A DNA stretch of 5,677 nucleotides, taken from NCBI GenBank assembly GCA_900555975.1, contig USNI01000071.1:1-5677 (forward strand), in the 5' to 3' direction. A program made the position numbers and the translations under genes. The notes under the pieces were generated by a model, which saw only the letters and a program-made list of their open reading frames with translations, did not search any database and was not told the origin of the DNA. Below are positions 1-5,677 of the stretch, in pieces. How positions within the stretch are numbered: position 1 is the stretch's first letter; every line of letters begins with the position of its first letter. This stretch comes from an uncultured Desulfovibrio sp. Lineage in GTDB: Bacteria; Desulfobacterota; Desulfovibrionia; Desulfovibrionales; Desulfovibrionaceae.

Positions 1-631
1 GTTTCTGCTTTTTGGCCAGAGCTTCCTCGATTTTCCAGGTGCCGCAGACGTCTTCTTTGCAGAAGCTGTCATAGACCCAGGCCATGCCGGCCTGCACCTG
101 CTGCTGGTTGACGGATCTTTCGTCGAATCCCTTTCCGTCGCAGAGATAGACGATGGCCACGGTACGCTGGTATTGGTCCTTGTACATGGCCTTCATGCGC
201 AGGGGAGTGTTTTTCAGCAGATCAAGAAGATGTTCGCGGGATTCCCTGCCGAAACGCTGATTGCCTTCCGGAGCGTCCACGCCGTAGAGGCGGACACGCA
301 GGGTATGGTTTTCGTCGTCCTTCAGTTCGAAGCTGTCGCCGTCGGAGACCCGCACAAGACGATACTGCCGTCCATCGGGAGAGACAGAGGTCTTTGCTGT
401 CGTTGCGGTCCGGGCATTTCCGTTCTCCTGCGTTGAGGTTCGTCCGACCGGAGTGCTCTTCTTCTGGGATTCGGAGAGAGTCTGTGCCGGCGGCGTGACG
501 GGAGAAGGACTGCCGCCGTTGTTCACATAGGCTGCCACCAGAAGCAGAATGCACAGAATGGCTGCTTCCAGGCCGTATCGGACGGGGCTGCCGCCCCGTT
601 TACGGGAGGGGGAGGACCTGCGTCTTTTCAT
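1..631 (-). CDS. Membrane-anchored staphylococcal-nuclease-like (SNase/thermonuclease) protein, C-terminus cut off by the window edge
   Basis: About 210 residues are visible before the frame runs off position 1 without a stop. Seen in order: a very basic N-terminus (MKRRR, RKR), one hydrophobic segment at residues 21-36, a Ser/Thr/Pro/Gln-rich linker at about 37-85, and an SNase fold from about 88 onward. Aligned by eye to staphylococcal nuclease, the active-site set is complete: Ca-ligand Asp99 (SDGDS) and Asp119 (YGVDAPE), catalytic Arg114 and Glu122, and Arg156 in YQR. The family hydrolyses phosphodiester bonds in DNA and RNA. The basic N-terminus followed by a short membrane segment suggests a signal anchor, with the nuclease domain outside the cytoplasm (inference). 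Cys191 and Cys196 could form a disulfide there. The start ATG overlaps the dxs stop as ATGA. No Shine-Dalgarno precedes it and the next Met is residue 146, so coupled translation from this ATG is the best model. The natural substrate is unknown. Confidence 0.9.
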   Translation of the reverse strand, partial: MKRRRSSPSRKRGGSPVRYGLEAAILCILLLVAAYVNNGGSPSPVTPPAQTLSESQKKSTPVGRTSTQENGNARTATTAKTSVSPDGRQYRLVRVSDGDSFELKDDENHTLRVRLYGVDAPEGNQRFGRESREHLLDLLKNTPLRMKAMYKDQYQRTVAIVYLCDGKGFDERSVNQQQVQAGMAWVYDSFCKEDVCGTWKIEEALAKKQK

Positions 632-2577
632 CGTTCGGATGCGTCGGAGACAGGCAGAAGTTCCTTCAGCGCCGAGGCGATGCCTGCCACATTGAGTCCC
701 ACATCGGCCCGAAGGCGACGTACGGGTCCGTGGGCAATGAAGCGGTCGGGCAGCCCGAGACGGCGTATCCGCAGATGACGCAGCCTGTCGTGATCGGCCA
801 GAAGTTCCAGCACGGCCGAGGAAAAGCCGCCTAGAAGACTGTTTTCCTCCACAAGAAGCAGAGCATCGTTTTCTGCGGCGAGAGCGAGGATTTGTTCTTC
901 GGGAAGGGGCTTTACCCAGCATGTGTCGAACACGGAAGCCAGAAGCCCTGTTTTTTCCGCAACGAGGAGCGCAGCTTCCGCACAGGGGACGACACGTTGT
1001 CCGGCGGCCATGACGCATACCTTCACATTGCCGCGCAGGAGAAGTTCACCGTGACCGGGCAGAGGATACCGGTCCTGACGCGGCTCAAGGGCCGAAGCGA
1101 ATTTCGAATGTGAGGCGTCGAGTCTGCGGCCGGATCCTCGGGGATAGCGCAGGGCCTCGGGACGATTCATGGAAACGGCAAGGGCGAGCGCGGAGCGCAG
1201 GGCTGTTTCATCTCTCGGTGCACCAAGGGCAAGATTGGGAACGGTGCGGAGCCACGAAAGATCGAAGGCTCCATGATGTGTGGGACCGTCTTCTCCGACG
1301 AGTCCCGCACGGTCGAGACACAGAGTCACGGGGAGATTCTGCAGACAGACGTCATGAATGATCTGATCGTAGGCTCTCTGCATGAACGTGGAGTAGATGG
1401 CCACCACGGGATGGAAGCCACGGGAGGCCAGACCTGCGGCAAAGGTGACGGCGTGTTCCTCGCAGATGCCGACGTCCGCAAAGCGTTCAGGGAAGCGCGC
1501 ATGAAATTCCTGAAGGCCGGTTCCATCGGGCATGGCGGCCGTGATCGCGAAAATACGCGGATTCTTTTCGGCAAGGTCGCAGAGCTCGGAACCGAAGGCC
1601 TGACTGAAGCCGGGACCGGAGGGTTTCCAGCCGTTGGGCTGGGGAGGCGTGCTTATTTCATCGGGAACGGACGCGGAAATGCCGTGGAAATGTTCAGGAT
1701 CGTTTTCCGCCGGAGCATAGCCCTTGCCCTTGCGCGTGCGGATGTGCAGAAGCACGGGCATGTCGAGCTGCTTGGCGGCTTCCAGATGACGCTCAAGCTG
1801 TGCGATGTCGTGTCCGTTGATGGGACCTATGTAATTGAACTGGAAGGCCTCGAAGAGCACGCCGGGTGTAAAGAAGGATTTGAAGCTGACTTCGCCTTTT
1901 CTGATGATGTCCACAATGGATTCGCCACGGGGCAGGCGGGAAAGTACTTTGGCGACATGCTGCTTGATGTGCATGACCGTGCTGTGGGACAGGTTGCGGC
2001 TGAGGAATCGGGACAGTGCACCCGTGTTCTCGGAAATGGACATCTTGTTGTCGTTGAGAATGACGATAAGTCTGTGTCCCATGCCTCCGGCCTGATTCAG
2101 GGCTTCCAGCGCCATGCCTCCGGACAGCGCTCCGTCGCCGATGACGGCGACCACATGTTCCTTGCCGCCTTTGAGATCCCGGGCGGTTGCCATGCCGAGC
2201 GCCGCGGAAATGGACGTGGAGGCATGTCCTACGCCGAAGTAGTCATAGGGGCTTTCGGAACGGTTGGGGAAGCCGGAAATGCCTCCATAGCGGCGCAGGG
2301 TGTCGAAGCGGTCGGCTCTGTCCGTGAGGATCTTCCAGGGGTAGCTCTGATGCCCCACGTCCCAGACTATGGGATCCCTGGCCGGATCAAAGCAGGAGAG
2401 CAGGGCTATGGTCAGTTCCACCACGCCGAGCGACGGAGCCAGATGGCCGCCGTTTTTTGTGACCACGCGGATGATGGTGTCGCGCAGCTCCTGCGCCAGC
2501 GCCTGCTTGAGAGGAAGGGAAAGCCCCGGAATGTCCTCGGGCAGATGCAGGCTTTGAAGCAGTGGCGTGTCGATCAT
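628..2577 (-). CDS. dxs: 1-deoxy-D-xylulose-5-phosphate synthase
   Basis: This cytoplasmic enzyme is thiamine-diphosphate dependent. It condenses pyruvate and glyceraldehyde 3-phosphate to 1-deoxy-D-xylulose 5-phosphate, the entry step of the MEP isoprenoid pathway. The protein is 649 residues and looks full length (E. coli Dxs is about 620). Seen: His45 in GGHLAPSLG, the cofactor motif GDG at 147-149 with Asn175 in LNDNKMSISEN, and the transketolase pyrimidine domain from about 320. There Glu373 sits in EEHAVTFAAGLA, with Tyr395 and Arg401 in IYSTFMQRAYDQ, and Asp430 and His434 in GEDGPTHHGAFD. These match E. coli His49, Glu370, Tyr392, Arg398, Asp427 and His431. The transketolase C-terminal domain follows from about 515. 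The ATG lies 14 nt after the ispA stop, with AAAGG about 5 nt upstream as ribosome binding site. The stop overlaps the start of the nuclease gene. A region near residues 484-508 is longer than in E. coli. Confidence 0.98.
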   Translation of the reverse strand: MIDTPLLQSLHLPEDIPGLSLPLKQALAQELRDTIIRVVTKNGGHLAPSLGVVELTIALLSCFDPARDPIVWDVGHQSYPWKILTDRADRFDTLRRYGGISGFPNRSESPYDYFGVGHASTSISAALGMATARDLKGGKEHVVAVIGDGALSGGMALEALNQAGGMGHRLIVILNDNKMSISENTGALSRFLSRNLSHSTVMHIKQHVAKVLSRLPRGESIVDIIRKGEVSFKSFFTPGVLFEAFQFNYIGPINGHDIAQLERHLEAAKQLDMPVLLHIRTRKGKGYAPAENDPEHFHGISASVPDEISTPPQPNGWKPSGPGFSQAFGSELCDLAEKNPRIFAITAAMPDGTGLQEFHARFPERFADVGICEEHAVTFAAGLASRGFHPVVAIYSTFMQRAYDQIIHDVCLQNLPVTLCLDRAGLVGEDGPTHHGAFDLSWLRTVPNLALGAPRDETALRSALALAVSMNRPEALRYPRGSGRRLDASHSKFASALEPRQDRYPLPGHGELLLRGNVKVCVMAAGQRVVPCAEAALLVAEKTGLLASVFDTCWVKPLPEEQILALAAENDALLLVEENSLLGGFSSAVLELLADHDRLRHLRIRRLGLPDRFIAHGPVRRLRADVGLNVAGIASALKELLPVSDASER

Positions 2578-2591
2578 GGGAACCTTTGAAG

Positions 2592-3473
2592 CTAGTGCGT
2601 GCGGTTGACGAGATTGCGGGCCGTTTCGCGCAGAAAATCGGCGTCCGGGCCGTGAAGAATGCCTTCAAGGGCCTTTTCGGCAGCGTTGCAGTGGAGGCGG
2701 GCCTGTTTCCGGGCTTCTTCCAGACCGAGCAGGGACGGCCATGTGGCCTTGTCGCTTTCCGCGTCATGTCTGACTTCCTTGCCCACCGTCGCTTCGTCGC
2801 CGACAACGTCGAGTATATCATCGGTGATCTGAAACGCAATGCCCAATTCACTGCCGTAACGGCGGGCAGCATCTCTCTGCGGCTGCGAAGCTCCGGCAAG
2901 CAGTGCGCCGCATTCGCAGGCGTTCGTAATCAGTGCGCCGGTTTTTTTTGCATTGAGAATGCACAGTTCTTCCAGAGAAAGTTTTTTTCCTTCCCCTTCA
3001 AGATCCAGCATCTGACCTCCCGCCATGCCCTGGGCGCCGGAAGCCCTTGCCGTGAGTCGTACGGCTTCCAGAAGGCGGTCGGCGGGGACCGGGGAGCGCA
3101 GCATGTGGCCGAAGGCGTCGGTCAGCAGGGCGTCGCCGGCCAAAATGGCCGTGGCCTCGTCAAAGGCCTTGTGGCAGGTAGGACGCCCGCGGCGCAGATC
3201 GTCGTCGTCCATGGCGGGCAGATCGTCATGGATGAGCGAATAGGTGTGTATCATCTCCAGACCGGCGGCAAAGGGCAGTGCGGCATCGGTCAGCTCTTCG
3301 GCGCGGTCTCCCGCGCAGGCTCTCGCCACGGACAGGCAGAGTACGGGGCGCAGTCTCTTGCCTCCGGCCAGAAGACTGTAACGCATGGCCGACGAAAGAC
3401 GGGAAGGGATTTCTTCATTCAGGAAAGCAGTGGAAAGGTACTGTTCCACCCTGTTGCGCAGATCTGCGGACAT
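2592..3473 (-). CDS. ispA: Farnesyl diphosphate synthase (short-chain (2E)-polyprenyl diphosphate synthase)
   Basis: This soluble Mg-dependent prenyltransferase joins isopentenyl diphosphate to DMAPP and then GPP to give farnesyl diphosphate, the precursor of undecaprenyl phosphate and quinone side chains. It has 293 residues, the usual length for bacterial FPP synthases. Seen: GGKRLRP at 37-43, the first Asp-rich motif DDLPAMD at 83-89 in the DDx4D form, followed by DDDLRRGRP, then GGQMLD at 152-157, and the second Asp-rich motif DDILD at 218-222 in FQITDDILDVVGD. The context before the first motif (TYSLIH) is nearly the same as in E. coli IspA and favours a C15 product. A C20 (GGPP) product cannot be excluded from sequence alone. 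The ATG has a strong GGAGG four bases upstream. It lies directly before dxs, so an early and a late step of isoprenoid supply are co-transcribed. Confidence 0.95.
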   Translation of the reverse strand: MSADLRNRVEQYLSTAFLNEEIPSRLSSAMRYSLLAGGKRLRPVLCLSVARACAGDRAEELTDAALPFAAGLEMIHTYSLIHDDLPAMDDDDLRRGRPTCHKAFDEATAILAGDALLTDAFGHMLRSPVPADRLLEAVRLTARASGAQGMAGGQMLDLEGEGKKLSLEELCILNAKKTGALITNACECGALLAGASQPQRDAARRYGSELGIAFQITDDILDVVGDEATVGKEVRHDAESDKATWPSLLGLEEARKQARLHCNAAEKALEGILHGPDADFLRETARNLVNRTH

Positions 3474-3477
3474 ATAT

Positions 3478-3482
3478 CCTCC
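3478..3482 (-). promoter_or_regulatory. Ribosome binding site of ispA
   Basis: GGAGG on the minus strand, with a 4-nt spacer (ATAT) before the ispA ATG. It is the best Shine-Dalgarno in the window and fixes the ispA start. It lies about 11 nt downstream of a perfect GC hairpin, so folding there could influence access by the ribosome (inference). Confidence 0.75.
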
Positions 3483-3493
3483 AAAAGGACGGA

Positions 3494-3538
3494 GGCCGCC
3501 TTCCGGCGGCCGGAACGTCGGTTCTTGCGGAAGCGGCC
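3494..3538 (-). promoter_or_regulatory. GC-rich inverted repeats in the ispA leader; possible RNA hairpin or attenuator-like element
   Basis: In the 69-nt gap between xseB and ispA the minus-strand RNA can form a perfect 7-bp stem, GGCCGCC / GGCGGCC (3511-3505 with 3500-3494), closed by GGAA, a GNRA-type tetraloop. The 3' half plus loop (GGAAGGCGGCC) can instead pair with an upstream GGCCGCTTCC (3538-3529), giving 10 bp with one bulged G. A third overlapping palindrome, TTCCGG..CCGGAA, spans 3501-3515. These folds exclude one another. Only four U residues follow, and not directly after the stem, so this is not a standard intrinsic terminator. It may be an mRNA stability or pausing element, a weak attenuator, or just GC-rich spacer. 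No promoter-like boxes are evident. Confidence 0.35.
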
Positions 3539-3542
3539 GGGA

Positions 3543-3773
3543 TTATTCCCCGTCCTGTTCCGGGGCATCGAAGGGTTCCGTGCCAGCTTCGGTACACAGC
3601 CGTATGTCGTGGCGGGCCTGTTCCAGCTGCTTGCGGCAGGCGGCGACATGGGCCAGGCCTTCCTTGTACAGAGCCACGCTCTCTTCGAGGGGACTGTTGC
3701 CGCTTTCCAGAGACGTCACGATGGCCTGAAGGCGTGTCAGTCGTTCTTCAAAGGTGGGGTCTTTCTTTTTCAT
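3543..3773 (-). CDS. xseB: Exodeoxyribonuclease VII small subunit
   Basis: This is the small, helical, non-catalytic subunit that binds many copies to XseA in exonuclease VII, an enzyme that degrades single-stranded DNA from both ends in repair and recombination. It has 76 residues, typical for the family. The hallmark pattern is visible: an N-terminal FEERLTRLQAIVTSLESG, followed by LEESVALYKEGLAHVAACRK, two amphipathic helices, and an acidic tail (EPFDAPEQDGE). The ATG overlaps the TGA of the upstream peptidase gene as ATGA. A GGAG lies 6 nt before the ATG, inside the end of the peptidase gene. Unlike genomes where xseA and xseB are adjacent or far apart, here one peptidase gene separates them. 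The partner large subunit is the gene at the right edge of the window. Confidence 0.93.
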   Translation of the reverse strand: MKKKDPTFEERLTRLQAIVTSLESGNSPLEESVALYKEGLAHVAACRKQLEQARHDIRLCTEAGTEPFDAPEQDGE

Positions 3774-4684
3774 CGGGCGCTCCGCGGCGTTTGTTTCGGT
3801 TGTTTTTCATCAAATATGCTGCGTGTGGGGCCTCCTACGAGCTGAGGAGAATCCAGAAACAGCGGCATGGCGTCCACGGCAACGCCCTGGATCATGAGGC
3901 CGAGGTGCAGATGTGGACCCGTCACGCGGCCCGTGGAGCCGGAGCGGCCGATGATCTGTCCCCTTTTTACGCGCTGTCCCACCGTGACGTCAAAGGCTGA
4001 GAGATGCGAATACGTGCTGACGACGCCCTGACCGTGGTCAACATAGATCGTGTTTCCTCCGAAATACTGCGGCTCCGCCAGAATGACGGTACCGTCGGCG
4101 ACGGCCGTGACCTTCGCGCCTTCCGGGCTGCGCATGTCCGTGCCCTTGTGCGGCGCGCGGGGCTGTCCGTTGAAGACCCGCCTTCCGCCGAAGGGGCTGG
4201 TGACGCCGCCTGGAACAGGACGATGAAGGGGCAGTGTCCATGCCTTTTCCGTACGAAGCGCCAGCGCCCGGCGGCTGTGTTCCGCATCTTCGGCAATCTG
4301 CTTCTGCACTTCGCGGGGCGGCTCCACATATTTCGGGGCCACTTTCAGAATGCTTCTTGGCCAGGGAACGGGAACGCAGCCGATGCTGAAATTCTGTTTT
4401 GCACCGTTCACGCTCAGGGTGAGATTCCGACGGCCTTCCGCATCAAGAGGCATGGCCAGAAGCACTTCGGCCTTCCAGATCTTCGGCTCTCCCGTCTGCA
4501 AAGCGGCCTTGACGCGGAGCTGTTCGCCTTTCCATGTGACGACGGCGTCAAAAGGCGCACGGTCGACAACGGTGACGGGGAAGGCATGTCCCTGACTGAC
4601 CCTGGCGGGAACGGAAAATTCCGCGGCGGAGGCATGAACGGCAAGCAGCACGAATGCGGCGACAAGTAGAAAAAGACGTTTCAT
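3770..4684 (-). CDS. Secreted M23-family (LytM-type) metallopeptidase, probable murein endopeptidase
   Basis: M23 enzymes are zinc peptidases that cut peptide cross-links in peptidoglycan. From the chosen start the protein has 304 residues. It opens with a classical signal peptide (MKRLFLLVAAFVLLAVHASA, probable cleavage after Ala20), so it acts in the periplasm or envelope. Residues about 22-130 form a predicted beta-rich N-terminal region. The catalytic domain spans about 158-280: Zn ligands His179 and Asp183 in PHKGTD and His260 in PHLHLG, with catalytic His227 (YSHLS) and His258. All are intact, so it should be an active peptidase rather than an EnvC/NlpD-like activator. The start at 4684 is preferred because AAGGA lies 6 nt upstream and it places the signal peptide at the N-terminus. 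An in-frame ATG at 4717 would add 11 residues without a Shine-Dalgarno. It lies between xseA and xseB and overlaps xseB by 4 nt. The exact bond cut is not predictable. Confidence 0.93.
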   Translation of the reverse strand: MKRLFLLVAAFVLLAVHASAAEFSVPARVSQGHAFPVTVVDRAPFDAVVTWKGEQLRVKAALQTGEPKIWKAEVLLAMPLDAEGRRNLTLSVNGAKQNFSIGCVPVPWPRSILKVAPKYVEPPREVQKQIAEDAEHSRRALALRTEKAWTLPLHRPVPGGVTSPFGGRRVFNGQPRAPHKGTDMRSPEGAKVTAVADGTVILAEPQYFGGNTIYVDHGQGVVSTYSHLSAFDVTVGQRVKRGQIIGRSGSTGRVTGPHLHLGLMIQGVAVDAMPLFLDSPQLVGGPTRSIFDEKQPKQTPRSAR

Positions 4685-4690
4685 GGCATA

Positions 4691-4695
4691 TCCTT
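4691..4695 (-). promoter_or_regulatory. Ribosome binding site of the M23 peptidase gene
   Basis: AAGGA on the minus strand, six bases before the ATG at 4684. It lies in the short gap after the xseA stop. It supports this ATG over the upstream in-frame ATG at 4717, which has no comparable motif before it. Confidence 0.65.
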
Positions 4696-4716
4696 GAGAG
4701 GTCGTGGTCCTCTGCA

Positions 4717-5677
4717 TCAGCGGGAGGCATCGGGCGGCAGCGAGGTGTCGGAAACCTTGGTCACCGTGCCGAGAATGCGGCCGTCGGCAAGATGCACGGT
4801 AAGCGTACGCCCGGGGGCCGTGCCGGTGACGGAGCGGAGAATCTCTCCCTTTTCATCGCAGGCCAGCGCATAGCCGCGGCGCAGCGGTTCAAAGGGATCA
4901 AGGGCCTGAAGGCGCAGTTCCATGCGGGCAAGTTCCTGCTCCTGCTTCATGCCCGTCATGCGGCCGAGGGGAAGAAGGGCGGCCTTTGCACTTTCTACGT
5001 CGCGTTCCGCCTGCTTCAGCCTGTTTTCTCCGGCATGCGCAAGGCGGAGCGAGAGCGTTTCCAGAGCGTCCGTCATTGCTTCGGGAAGAGCAGTGTCTTC
5101 GCGGAGCCTTGAGCGCAGCAGGGAGACGCTGCGTTCCTTTTCCTCCAGCCCGTGTCCGATGGCCGCGTGCAGCCGTTGTGTCAGCGTCAGCAGGCGTTCT
5201 TCCTGCAGGCGCAGGCGGGCAAGGGGCGAGAGCAGCGTCAGAGAACGGGAAATATGATCGAGATTGACCTGCAGCGCATCCAGTCTGCGGCGGAACGCAT
5301 TTCTCAGCGTCAGTTCCATGCCGTCGACATGCTGTTCCAGCACATGGCGTTCCTGCCAGAGAAGCTGGGCGGTGTGGCTCGGCGTGGCCGCGGCGTAGTC
5401 GGCTGTAAAATCAGTGATGCTGTGGTCGATTTCATGGCCTATGCCCGTGAGCACGGGAATGGGGCAGCGATGGACGGCCCGGGCCACGCGCTCGTCGTTG
5501 AAGGCCCAGAGGTCCTGCACGGAGCCGCCGCCGCGGATGAGAACGATCACCTCGGCCCAGCCTTCGCTTCCCGCCCTGTCCAGAGCTTCGACGATGCGCG
5601 GCGGAGCGTCCTCTCCCTGCACGGGCACGGGAAGAATGCGTATTTCCGCTCCCAGGCCCCGGCTGGAACTGATGCGG
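4717..5677 (-). CDS. xseA: Exodeoxyribonuclease VII large subunit, N-terminus outside the window
   Basis: This is the catalytic subunit of exonuclease VII, which cleaves single-stranded DNA to short oligonucleotides in the cytoplasm. The last 319 codons are visible. The frame is open up to the right edge, so roughly 130-160 N-terminal residues (the OB-fold DNA-binding domain and the start of the catalytic domain) are missing. Seen, numbering from the edge: VQGEDAPPRIV at 19-29, RGGGS at 48-52, LWAFNDERVARA at 56-67, and GHEIDHSITDFTADYAAATPS at 80-100. Arg48, His81 and Asp84 line up with E. coli Arg205, His238 and Asp241 at a constant offset of 157. The long charged helical region (about 105-255) is the coiled coil that binds XseB. 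The C-terminal domain contains LDPFEPLRRGYAL at 259-271. The stop TGA touches an ATG (TGATG) at 4717. The partner xseB lies one gene downstream. Confidence 0.95.
   Translation of the reverse strand, partial: RISSSRGLGAEIRILPVPVQGEDAPPRIVEALDRAGSEGWAEVIVLIRGGGSVQDLWAFNDERVARAVHRCPIPVLTGIGHEIDHSITDFTADYAAATPSHTAQLLWQERHVLEQHVDGMELTLRNAFRRRLDALQVNLDHISRSLTLLSPLARLRLQEERLLTLTQRLHAAIGHGLEEKERSVSLLRSRLREDTALPEAMTDALETLSLRLAHAGENRLKQAERDVESAKAALLPLGRMTGMKQEQELARMELRLQALDPFEPLRRGYALACDEKGEILRSVTGTAPGRTLTVHLADGRILGTVTKVSDTSLPPDASR

Noticed and set aside
222..554. Minus-strand open frame of 110 codons overlapping the nuclease gene
   Set aside because: It is in a different frame from the SNase domain, is Arg/Ser-rich, and has no motif. 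The other minus-strand frame carries the full SNase active site.
536..560. Cys27 in the nuclease hydrophobic segment as a lipoprotein lipobox
   Set aside because: The residue before Cys27 is Leu, not Gly, Ala or Ser, and the Cys sits in the middle of the hydrophobic stretch. It does not fit a lipobox.
1273..2589. Long plus-strand open frame (438 codons) opposite dxs
   Set aside because: It lies wholly antisense to an unmistakable dxs with all catalytic residues. Its translation shows no recognisable domain, and it follows the codon bias of the real gene. It is a typical shadow frame in GC-rich DNA.
3484..3511. Hairpin followed by TTTT as an intrinsic terminator between xseB and ispA
   Set aside because: The U-run is only four bases and starts several bases after the stem, so it does not meet the usual terminator pattern. 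It is kept only as a low-confidence RNA structure.
2562..3845. Long plus-strand open frame (427 codons) covering ispA and xseB
   Set aside because: It is antisense to two real genes and crosses the noncoding gap. It shows no recognisable domain and is explained by strand-complement codon bias.
1..5677. A defence island or mobile element, given two nucleases in one cluster
   Set aside because: Exonuclease VII is a standard repair enzyme. The neighbours are core metabolic genes, base composition looks even, and there is no integrase, transposase, terminal repeat or tRNA.

Overview
All genes in this window lie on the minus strand. They form one tightly packed, housekeeping-type cluster from a moderately GC-rich bacterium. 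Read 5'->3' on the minus strand, right to left in these coordinates, the order is: xseA (exonuclease VII large subunit, N-terminus beyond the right edge), a secreted M23 metallopeptidase, xseB (exonuclease VII small subunit), ispA (farnesyl diphosphate synthase), dxs (1-deoxy-D-xylulose-5-phosphate synthase), and a membrane-anchored staphylococcal-nuclease-fold protein whose C-terminus runs off the left edge. From memory, the order xseA / M23 peptidase / xseB / polyprenyl synthase / dxs recalls Desulfovibrio-type Desulfobacterota (Desulfovibrio, Bilophila, Mailhella and relatives). The lineage is an inference; no sequence search could be run.

Layout: xseA 4717-5677 (partial); a 32-nt gap holding the ribosome binding site of the M23 gene; M23 peptidase 3770-4684; xseB 3543-3773, overlapping the peptidase gene by 4 nt (ATGA); a 69-nt gap, the largest in the window, with GC-rich inverted repeats and a strong Shine-Dalgarno for ispA; ispA 2592-3473; a 14-nt gap; dxs 628-2577; nuclease gene 1-631, overlapping dxs by 4 nt (ATGA). 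No stretch of 300 nt lacks a gene. I saw no tRNA, rRNA, CRISPR array, insertion sequence, attachment site or clear promoter.

How the genes work together: DXS makes the first intermediate of the MEP pathway, and IspA condenses the resulting C5 units to farnesyl diphosphate. That product feeds undecaprenyl phosphate (cell wall) and quinones. XseA and XseB form the single-strand exonuclease VII. The M23 enzyme is exported to cut or remodel peptidoglycan. The last gene encodes a probable surface- or periplasm-facing nuclease with all expected catalytic residues. The cluster therefore mixes DNA repair, isoprenoid supply and envelope functions, probably as one operon with translational coupling at two junctions.

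I found no convincing previously undescribed system. The points most worth a second look are the anchored nuclease coupled to dxs, the peptidase gene wedged between the two exonuclease VII subunit genes, and the competing hairpins just upstream of ispA.
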